Assembly (NCBI GenBank): GCA_039188505.1
Contig: JBCCZC010000023.1
Location: 1-24,786 of the forward strand
DNA length: 24,786 nucleotides
From: JBCCZC01 sp039188505
GTDB lineage: Bacteria; Pseudomonadota; Gammaproteobacteria; Xanthomonadales; SZUA-38
Direction of reading: 5' to 3'
Under the pieces are notes generated by a model. That model ran no database searches. It was not told the origin of the DNA and saw only the letters and a program-made list of their open reading frames with translations. The position numbers were made by a program, and so were the translations under genes. Shown here piece by piece: positions 7,785 through 14,217 of the stretch. Each line of letters opens with the position of its first letter. Position 1 is the stretch's first letter.

Positions 7785-10700
7785 TCAGTTCTCGAAGCCG
7801 TTCCTGAACACCAGCTCGAGCCGCACCGCATCCTTCTCGAACGCCCCGATGTCACAGGCGCCGTCGGTGCGTCCGAAGCCCCGCTGGTCCAGCTGGATGC
7901 AGTTGGCCGGATCGGCCGCATCGATCGCCGGGCTGCCGTTGAGCAGCGCGTGGGTCTCCGTGCCGCCACCGTTGTCCGCGAGCTCGCCGATGAGCGGATC
8001 GACGTTGAGCTGGGTGCCGCTTTCGCCCTTGTTTCGAGTGAGTTCGGCGCCGGTCGGATCCTCGATAACGTTGAATCCGCCATCGATGACGACGCCGGCC
8101 ACATCCGGCGCGCTTGGGGCCGAGTTGTCGCCGAACAGCGAATTCGTCGCCTCGAAGCCGCCGCCGGTCTCGTTGTTGACGCCGCCGCCGATGGACTCGG
8201 CGGTGTTGCCCGCAATCGTGGCGTAGTCGATCGTCAGCTGGACCGGCTCGAACAGGAAGATGCCGCCGCCATCGGCGGAGACGTTGCCAGAAACCGTCGA
8301 GTTCTCGATCCGCGCGCGACCGTCCTCGATCGACACGCCGCCGCCGGAGGCATTGGCGGCGTTGCGGGTGATCGCGCCGCGCGTGACGACGAGCTTCTCC
8401 AGGGATTGACCCCCGCCCTCGCCGGCATCGACGAAGATCCCGCCGCCGAAGACCGCGTCGTTGTCGTCAACGGTCGTGTCGGTCAGGCTCAGGGAGCCGC
8501 GCTCCGAAACCCAGAGGCCGCCCCCTTCGTTGGCCGCGCCGTTCATCGTGATCGTCGATCCGGAGAACGTCGCCTGGCCGCTATCGCTGATGTGCAGCAT
8601 GCCGCCATTGATCCCGGCGAAGTTCCCCATGGCGCTCAGGTCGACGACCTGGAGCGTCCCGATGTTCTCGATGCCACCGCCCGCCCGCGCGGCGGTATTG
8701 CTCGAGATCATGCCGCCGGTCAGGCGGACGATGCCGGCATCGGTGTTGAGGATGCCGCCGCCGTTGCCCGCGCCCGTGTTGGCTTCGTTGCCGGTGAAGT
8801 CGCTGTTCCGGATCGTGAGATCGCCATCGTTGAAGATCCCGCCGCCCCCCTCGCCGGGGCCGTCGCCGGTGGCGACGTTGCCGTCGATGATGCTGCCCTC
8901 GACCGTTGCGACGCCGAGGTTGAAGATGCCGCCGCCGCCCTGGTGTTCCGCAGTCCCGTTCGCCGTATTGCCCGAGATGGTGACGTCCGTGATGGTCATC
9001 TGGCCTGGGGGGCTGTTCCACAGGCCGCCGCCTTCCTCGCTGGCGGTGTTGTTCAAGAACTGGCCCCCCGTGACCTCGACGATGCCCTCGCCGGTGATGT
9101 GCAGTCCGCCGCCATTGCCCGGCGCCGGGCCCGTCGTGTTGCCCGTGACGGTCACCGAGTCGAGGTAGGCCGAGCCGTAGAGGGTCTCGATGCCGCCGCC
9201 GGCTCGCTGCGCGTCGTTGCCGCCGATCGTCGTGTCCGAAATGCGCAGGACGCCCGCGTCGTTGAGGATGCCGCCGCCAGAGCCCGAGCTACCGTTGGCG
9301 AAGTTGTTCTGGACCGTCACGTCGTCGATCAGGACGGTGCCGCCGGCGTTGAAGATGCCCCCGCCGCCCTCCGATGACTCATCGCCGCTCGCGGTGTTGC
9401 CGGAGATGTCGAGCCCGCTGATCGTCATCGGGCCGCTGCCGTTCCAGAGGCCGCCACCCTCGGCGGCGGCGCTGTTGTTTGCGACGTTGCCGCCCACAAT
9501 GTCGACAATCCCCGGCCCGGTGACGTGAACGCCGCCGCCGTTGCCCGGGGTGTCGAAGCCCTGTGGGCCCGTGAGGTTGCGGATGATCGCGGTGTCTTCG
9601 ATGAGGAGTGATGCGCCGCCTTCTCCGGTCGCGTCGATCTCGATCCCGCCGCCCGCACGGTGTGAGGCGTTGAGGTCGATGCGCGAATTCATGATCGTCA
9701 CGGAGCCGCCGTCGGACAGGATGCCGCCGCCGGAGCCCAGCTCACCGTTCGCGAAGTTGCCGCCGATGAAGGTCGGTTCCTCGGTGCCCAGGATCATGAG
9801 CGTGCCGCCGTTGTTGAAGATACCGCCGCCGCCTTGATCGGCCTCGTCGCCCGAGGCGCCGTTGCTCGAGATCACGGCGCCGTCGATGGTCATCGTGCCG
9901 CTCGAGTTCCACAGGCCTCCGCCCTCGGCCGCGGCGCTGTTGCCGCTGAAGAGGCCGCCGGAGACCGTGGCGTCGGCGACGCCCGTGAGGTGCAGGCCGC
10001 CGCCATTCCCGGGGACGGGGCCGGTGGTGTTGTTGTTGATGGTGACGCCCGCGAGCGCCACGAGCGCTGCGTCGAAATTCGCAGAGGTGGCCTCGATGCC
10101 GCCGCCCGCCCGCTGCGCGGTATTCCCCGAGATCGTGGTATCGGTAATCGTCACGAGCCCGCCGTCACCGAGCACGCCGCCGCCGGAGCCGGCGAAGCCG
10201 TCGGCGACGTTGTCGGCGATGGTGGCGCCCGAAATCGTCACCGTGCCGCCGTTGTTGAAGATGCCGCCGCCGCCCTGATCGGCGCCCGCACCGGAGGCGA
10301 TGTTGCCGCTGATCTGCGTGCCGTTGATGGACATGAGCCCCGCGGAATTCCACAGGCCACCGCCCTCGGCGCCCGCCGTGTTGCCGCTGAACGTGCCGTC
10401 GGTGACATCGGCGCTGGCCATGCCGGTGAGGTGGAGGCCGCCGCCGTTCCCGGGCGCGGCGCCCGTCTCGTTCTCGGTCACGAGCACGTTCACGAGCGTG
10501 GCGCCACCGGTCCCGAAGTTGGCGTCGGTGACCTCGATGCCGCCGCCGGCACGGTTCGAGAAATTGCCGGCGATCGTGCCGCCGGTGATGTCCAACGTAC
10601 CGCCGTCGACGAGGATGCCCCCGCCGGATCCGGCGAAGCCGTCCGCGGTGTTCGACTGGATCGTCGCCGAGGAGACTTCGAGCGAGCCACCATTGTTGAA

Positions 10701-12122
10701 GATGCCGCCCCCGCCCTGGTCGGCGCTGTCGCCGGAGGCCGTGTTGCCGGAGATGGTGGTGCCATCGATGGTCATGAGACCGCTGCCGTTCCAGAGGCCG
10801 CCGCCCTCGGCACCGGCTGTATTGCCCGTGAAGCCCCCGCCCGTGACCTCGACGTTCGCCATGCCCGTGAGGTGCAGGCCGCCACCGTTACCGGGCGCCG
10901 TGCCGGTGAGGTTTTCCGACACCGTAACGTCGGTCAGCGTGCCTGAAGCCCCGGGGAAGTTCACATCCGTGATCTCGATGCCGCCGCCGGCGCGATTGGC
11001 GGTGTTTCCGGTGATCGTTCCACCGGTCACCGCAAGCGAGCCGCCGTCGGAAAGGATGCCGCCGCCGGATCCCGCTGCGCCGTCGGCGGTATTGCCGGAG
11101 ATCGTCACCGAGTCGATGAGCAGTGTGCCGCCGTTGTTGAAGACGCCACCACCACCCTGGTCGGCGCTGTCGCCAGAGGCCGTGTTGCCCGTGATCTGCG
11201 TCCCGTCGAGGATCATCATCGTGCCGCCGCCGTTCCACAGGCCACCCCCCTCGGCCGCGGCGGTATTGCCGGCAATGTCGCTGTCCTCGATCGTGACGTC
11301 GCCAGCCCCCGTGACGTGCAGCCCGCCGCCGTTGCCGGGCGTGCTGCCCGTAGCGTTGTTCTCGAGACTCACGTTATCGAGCGAGATCACGCCGAGGTAC
11401 GTCTCGATCCCGCCGCCCGCCCGGCTCGCAGTATTGCCGGAAAGCTCGCCGCCGGTGATCGTCACCGTACCCTGGATGTTCAGGATGCCGCCGCCCGAAC
11501 CGGCGTCACCGGTCGCTGAGTTTTCGGAAATGGTCGAGTCCGAGATGGTCAGGTCGCCGGCGTTGTAGATGCCGCCGCCGCCCTCGGTCGCCTCGTTGCC
11601 GGTGGCCGCGCCGCCACTGACCGTGACGCCGAAAAGAGAAAGGTCGCTACCGGCCGCGTTGTGGATAATGCCGCCGCTGGTCGAGGTGCCGTTCTCGAGG
11701 AGCAGATTGGAAAGCTGCACGTTCTGCACGACGCCGGGTCCGTCCACCGTGTCGATCGCGAAGACCCGATCGTTGCCCGTGCCGATGATTCTGATGTCGT
11801 TGCCGCCGACGGTGCCGTCGATCTGCAGATCGTCGGTGATCATGAGCTGACCCTGGAGCAGCTGGATCTCGGTCACCAGCGAGAACACGAGGTCGTCGAA
11901 GATGATCAGGTCGCGGTCGGCGTCGCCCGCAGCGCATTCGCCGGCCGGGAGATCGCCCTTGACCGTCGGATCGAGATTGGCGGATGCAATGGCCTCGCGC
12001 AGGGAACACTGGCCATCGTCGCTCTCGGAATCGAGCGGGGTGCTGACCACGATCGTGGCGCCGAAATTGCTGGACGAGTAGAGCAGCGTCACGATCGCGA
12101 CGCTCAGTGCAGAACGGTTCAT
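7785..12122 (-). CDS. Secreted right-handed beta-helix repeat protein with choice-of-anchor Q domain
   Basis: This 1445-residue protein has a signal peptide (about 1-21) and then the CSLREAIASAN motif, which typically opens choice-of-anchor Q/Pmp-like beta-helix proteins. The body is made of short rungs such as TISGNTA and GGGIFNNGG, typical of a parallel beta-helix. Seven larger units of about 147 residues repeat the order GGGGIFN, GSGGGIL, RAGGGIE, PGNGGGLH, EGGGLWN. The last ~100 residues hold the anchor-Q segment (LNVDPLIGELADNGGG, GSPAIDAADP, CDIGAFE). The end is LELVFRNGFEN, the F-x3-F-E tail. It probably lies outside the cell or on its surface, perhaps as an adhesin or stalk. No catalytic lyase motif was recognised. 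A GGGAGG ribosome binding site at 12128-12133 fixes the start. Confidence 0.93.
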   Translation of the reverse strand: MNRSALSVAIVTLLYSSSNFGATIVVSTPLDSESDDGQCSLREAIASANLDPTVKGDLPAGECAAGDADRDLIIFDDLVFSLVTEIQLLQGQLMITDDLQIDGTVGGNDIRIIGTGNDRVFAIDTVDGPGVVQNVQLSNLLLENGTSTSGGIIHNAAGSDLSLFGVTVSGGAATGNEATEGGGGIYNAGDLTISDSTISENSATGDAGSGGGILNIQGTVTITGGELSGNTASRAGGGIETYLGVISLDNVSLENNATGSTPGNGGGLHVTGAGDVTIEDSDIAGNTAAAEGGGLWNGGGTMMILDGTQITGNTASGDSADQGGGGVFNNGGTLLIDSVTISGNTADGAAGSGGGILSDGGSLAVTGGTITGNTANRAGGGIEITDVNFPGASGTLTDVTVSENLTGTAPGNGGGLHLTGMANVEVTGGGFTGNTAGAEGGGLWNGSGLMTIDGTTISGNTASGDSADQGGGGIFNNGGSLEVSSATIQSNTADGFAGSGGGILVDGGTLDITGGTIAGNFSNRAGGGIEVTDANFGTGGATLVNVLVTENETGAAPGNGGGLHLTGMASADVTDGTFSGNTAGAEGGGLWNSAGLMSINGTQISGNIASGAGADQGGGGIFNNGGTVTISGATIADNVADGFAGSGGGVLGDGGLVTITDTTISGNTAQRAGGGIEATSANFDAALVALAGVTINNNTTGPVPGNGGGLHLTGVADATVSGGLFSGNSAAAEGGGLWNSSGTMTIDGAVISSNGASGDEADQGGGGIFNNGGTLMILGTEEPTFIGGNFANGELGSGGGILSDGGSVTIMNSRIDLNASHRAGGGIEIDATGEGGASLLIEDTAIIRNLTGPQGFDTPGNGGGVHVTGPGIVDIVGGNVANNSAAAEGGGLWNGSGPMTISGLDISGNTASGDESSEGGGGIFNAGGTVLIDDVTVQNNFANGSSGSGGGILNDAGVLRISDTTIGGNDAQRAGGGIETLYGSAYLDSVTVTGNTTGPAPGNGGGLHITGEGIVEVTGGQFLNNTASEEGGGLWNSPPGQMTITDVTISGNTANGTAEHQGGGGIFNLGVATVEGSIIDGNVATGDGPGEGGGGIFNDGDLTIRNSDFTGNEANTGAGNGGGILNTDAGIVRLTGGMISSNTAARAGGGIENIGTLQVVDLSAMGNFAGINGGMLHISDSGQATFSGSTITMNGAANEGGGLWVSERGSLSLTDTTVDDNDAVFGGGIFVDAGEGGGQSLEKLVVTRGAITRNAANASGGGVSIEDGRARIENSTVSGNVSADGGGIFLFEPVQLTIDYATIAGNTAESIGGGVNNETGGGFEATNSLFGDNSAPSAPDVAGVVIDGGFNVIEDPTGAELTRNKGESGTQLNVDPLIGELADNGGGTETHALLNGSPAIDAADPANCIQLDQRGFGRTDGACDIGAFEKDAVRLELVFRNGFEN
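8509..11674 (-). repeat. Seven tandem ~441-base supramodules inside the beta-helix gene
   Basis: Taking the EGGGLWN box as marker (plus-strand TTCCANAGGCC at 11233, 10789, 10348, 9907, 9442, 9016 and a variant near 8509), the spacings are 444, 441, 441, 465, 426 and about 507 bases. All are multiples of three. The protein motifs are nearly constant between modules, but codons differ at many synonymous positions. The duplications are therefore not recent and the protein pattern seems to be under selection. Boundaries are approximate. Confidence 0.8.
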
Positions 12123-12127
12123 GTCGA

Positions 12128-12133
12128 CCTCCC
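12128..12133 (-). promoter_or_regulatory. Ribosome binding site of the beta-helix gene
   Basis: The minus strand reads GGGAGG, five bases before the ATG at 12122. This strong site settles the start and places the signal peptide at the N-terminus. Confidence 0.8.
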
Positions 12134-12181
12134 TTGGTCAGGGAGCCGGCCTTCCATGCCCAGGCCACCGGCCCCTCCATT

Positions 12182-12222
12182 CCGCGCCGTTGCGGCGCGG
12201 CCCCCACGGGATCCCATCCCGT
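12182..12222 (-). promoter_or_regulatory. Two adjacent perfect hairpins in the leader of the beta-helix gene
   Basis: The first hairpin has an 8-base stem (CCGCGCCG / CGGCGCGG) and a 3-base loop at 12182-12200. The second has a 7-base stem (ACGGGAT / ATCCCGT) and a 3-base loop at 12206-12222. Both lie 60-100 bases upstream of the start codon in the 209-base gap before the VOC gene. No T-run follows either on either strand, so simple terminators are unlikely. They could be a leader structure or regulator sites; this is inference. Confidence 0.4.
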
Positions 12223-12331
12223 TCACTCAGCATAGTGCCGATCTGCGACAAGTCCATGACGCTACGGGTGCGCTCGTTGTCGCGCCCGTCCGAGCGACGG
12301 AAGCGCTCGCGTCCTCTGCTACTTCTGGCAG

Positions 12332-12718
12332 CTAGATCGCTGCCTCACGCCGTTCGACGCGCCACGGCGGATGCCGCCGGTTCTCGCCTCCGTGGTAAAG
12401 GATGATGCGATTGCCGGCCGGATCCCGCAGCCGCGCTTCCCGCCACAGCCAACGCCGGTCCTCCGGCGATTCGTCGAAGGCGAAGCCGATCTGCTCGAGG
12501 CGGTCGACCAGCTCGTCCAGGGCTTCATGTTCGAAGTAGACCGATACGTCGCCAGCGGCTGCCTCTGCGAGGTGCAGGGAAAAGGTGGCGTCGCCTTCGG
12601 GGCATTCGAAGCGCGCGTAGTGCGGCGTATCGACGATCTGGAGAAAGCCCATGCGGCGATAGAAGGCGGTGGACGCGACCATGTCGACGGCCGGCAGGGT
12701 GACCTGATTCAGATTCAT
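12332..12718 (-). CDS. VOC family protein (glyoxalase/bleomycin-resistance fold)
   Basis: This 128-residue cytosolic protein has the paired beta-alpha-beta-beta-beta layout of the vicinal oxygen chelate superfamily. The first half is LPAVDMVASTAFYRRMGF. The second half ends in the recognisable LRDPAGNRIILYHGGENRR. The PPWR that follows is seen in a common VOC subgroup. The substrate is not predictable; members act in glyoxal detoxification, resistance or ring cleavage. The ATG at 12718 is chosen over an upstream GTG at 12763 because a GGGAA site precedes it and the first beta strand begins at once. It is divergent from the sigma factor gene across about 104 bases. No functional link between the two is evident. 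Confidence 0.88.
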   Translation of the reverse strand: MNLNQVTLPAVDMVASTAFYRRMGFLQIVDTPHYARFECPEGDATFSLHLAEAAAGDVSVYFEHEALDELVDRLEQIGFAFDESPEDRRWLWREARLRDPAGNRIILYHGGENRRHPPWRVERREAAI

Positions 12719-12810
12719 CGGCGTTCCCGGGCAGGGCCCGGTTCCGTTAAGTTTGCGATTCACTGTAAGGAATCGGCGCCGGCGACGTCACCTTGTCGAA
12801 TCCAAAGCGA

Positions 12811-12816
12811 AAGGAA
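12811..12816 (+). promoter_or_regulatory. Ribosome binding site of the ECF sigma factor gene
   Basis: AAGGAA lies six bases before the ATG at 12823. It selects this start over an earlier in-frame TTG at 12793. Confidence 0.7.
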
Positions 12817-12822
12817 CCCCGA

Positions 12823-13362
12823 ATGATGAGCCGAACAGGCGGCATGCTGAGCAGGCTTCTACCGGGCACGCGCGTTGACGAGGCCGAACTGGTGGCTGCC
12901 CTCGGAGCCCACGCGGGCCTGATGCTTCGGGCCGCGTCCGAGGTGCTGGGGACCATGGCCGAGGCCGAGGACGTCTGCCAGGACGTCGCCGAGCGGCTGC
13001 TCCGGCGCCGTCCCACGGAGGTGCGAAGCTGGCCTGGACTGCTGAAGACCATGGCGGTGAACGCCTCGATCGATCGACTGCGCCGTCGCCGTGACCCCGG
13101 CGAATTGCCCGAGCCCGACAGGCCCGCGGAGCCGGACTCCATCGAGCTGGCGCGCCAGCAAGCTGCGGCGCTGCGCCGGGCCGTCGGCCGGCTGTCGGAG
13201 CGGGACGCCCGTCTCTTCGGTCTGCACTTCCACGCAGGCCTCGATCACGCAGCGATCGGCGACGCGCTTTCCATGACCCCCAACGCCGTCGGCGTGGCGC
13301 TGCATCGCCTGCGGGCACGCCTCACCACCGAACTGACGCTGCAGCTGCAGGAGGAGCAGTGA
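12823..13362 (+). CDS. ECF-type RNA polymerase sigma factor
   Basis: This 179-residue protein directs RNA polymerase to a small regulon, presumably in response to an envelope signal. Region 2 spans about residues 21-90, with the core-binding and -10 recognition segment EAEDVCQDVAERLLRR and the basic stretch SIDRLRRRR. Region 4 spans about 120-168, with a helix-turn-helix in HAAIGDALSMTPNAVGVALHRLRARL. The linker is short and there is no region 3, as expected for extracytoplasmic function sigma factors. The C-terminus has a short Gln/Glu-rich end. The stop overlaps the ATG of the next gene by one base, so the two are translationally coupled. This pairing is the usual sigma/anti-sigma arrangement. 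No autoregulatory promoter of the GGAAC/CGTC type could be placed with correct spacing. Confidence 0.93.
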   Translation: MMSRTGGMLSRLLPGTRVDEAELVAALGAHAGLMLRAASEVLGTMAEAEDVCQDVAERLLRRRPTEVRSWPGLLKTMAVNASIDRLRRRRDPGELPEPDRPAEPDSIELARQQAAALRRAVGRLSERDARLFGLHFHAGLDHAAIGDALSMTPNAVGVALHRLRARLTTELTLQLQEEQ

Positions 13363-14153
13363 TGACCACCATGAATGACGACACTCTACTCGACCGCTGC
13401 GTCGACGCGACCCGTAGCACCGTGAACGATGAAGACCTGGCGGCCGCTGCCGAGCGGTTCCGGGCCCGGCTGCCCCGTGCGCGCACTTCGGCGCCTCGAT
13501 CCCGGCTGCGCTGGGCGGGCGCGACCCTGCTCATCCTGGGCGCAGTGGTCATGGGTCCGATCCTGGTGCCGGGGAAAGGGGGTGCCGCCTTCGCGAGCGT
13601 TCAGGAGTGGTTCCGCAGCTTCGAATCCGTGCGCATGGAGACGGTCATGGCGCGGGGCGGCGAGGCGTTGACCGAAATCCGCGTCTGGAGTGAGTTCAGC
13701 GGCTTCACCCGGATCGAGACCGGCCCGGTCACCCATATCCTGGACCCGACGGAACGCACGATGACCACGCTGCTGCCGGGGGACCGGGCGATGAGGATGG
13801 CGGTTCCGGACCTCACTGGCTGGGACGCGATTGCCGATGCCGAAGCGGACGAGAGCGGCGCCCTCGAATGGTTCAGCGAGATCCGTGACTTCCAGGGCAA
13901 GGCGGCCGTCCTGCCGGAGAAGCAGACGATCCGCGGGCTGCTCTGCCGGGGTTACCGGTTCGAGATCGACGGGTTGAGCTTCACGCTCTGGGCCGAGGCG
14001 GCCACCGATCGTCCGATTCGCCTTGAGGGGCAGCTGAGCGAGGGCGTCACGATCGAGACGGATTACTGGTTCGACGAGGTCTTTCCGGCCGAACTGTTCC
14101 TGGTCCCCGAAGGTACCGAGGTCATGTTCAACATCGAGACCATGAGCGGCTAG
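13362..14153 (+). CDS. Single-pass membrane protein, putative anti-sigma regulator with LolA/RseB-like outer domain
   Basis: This 263-residue protein has a cytoplasmic N-terminus of about 49 residues, one membrane helix (about 50-70) and a periplasmic part of about 190 residues. The outer part shows a beta-rich pattern with elements such as THILDPTERTMTTLLPGD, GYRFEIDGLSFTLWAEAATDRPIRLEG and ETDYWFDEV. This recalls LolA/RseB-like lipoprotein-binding folds. From its position and topology it should hold the sigma factor inactive until an envelope signal arrives. No zinc-binding HxxxCxxC motif is present in the cytoplasmic tail, so it is not a ZAS-type anti-sigma factor. A GAGGAG site lies 5 bases before the ATG, within the sigma gene. 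The role is inference from context; topology is well supported. Confidence 0.75.
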   Translation: MTTMNDDTLLDRCVDATRSTVNDEDLAAAAERFRARLPRARTSAPRSRLRWAGATLLILGAVVMGPILVPGKGGAAFASVQEWFRSFESVRMETVMARGGEALTEIRVWSEFSGFTRIETGPVTHILDPTERTMTTLLPGDRAMRMAVPDLTGWDAIADAEADESGALEWFSEIRDFQGKAAVLPEKQTIRGLLCRGYRFEIDGLSFTLWAEAATDRPIRLEGQLSEGVTIETDYWFDEVFPAELFLVPEGTEVMFNIETMSG

Positions 14154-14181
14154 GTGCATCCGGCCTATTGACCGACCCATC

Positions 14182-14214
14182 GACCTCGCGGCCTGGCCGC
14201 GAGGTCGTTCTTTT
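14182..14214 (+). terminator. Intrinsic terminator of the sigma/regulator operon
   Basis: A perfect 11-base stem (GACCTCGCGGC / GCCGCGAGGTC) with a 3-base loop is followed by TTCTTTT. It lies 28 bases after the regulator stop codon and just before the end of the convergent FG-GAP gene. The T-run exists only on the plus strand, so it terminates the sigma operon. Confidence 0.92.
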
Positions 14215-14217
14215 CCG

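Noticed and set aside
7950..9377. 475-codon open frame on the plus strand, opposite the beta-helix gene
   Set aside because: It mirrors the glycine-rich repeats of the real gene, has an Ala/Arg/Asp-rich composition, no family match and no ribosome binding site. The minus-strand protein has a signal peptide and clear domains.
9834..11568. Further long plus-strand open frames opposite the beta-helix gene (370 and 422 codons)
   Set aside because: These overlap each other in different frames and consist of Pro/Pro/Ser or Ala/Gly/Asp-rich low-complexity sequence. They are products of the repeated GGC/GCC codons on the other strand.
8509..11674. Regular ~441-base repetition read as a possible DNA repeat array or CRISPR
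   Set aside because: The repeats are in frame, coding, far too long for CRISPR, and conserved at protein rather than DNA level.
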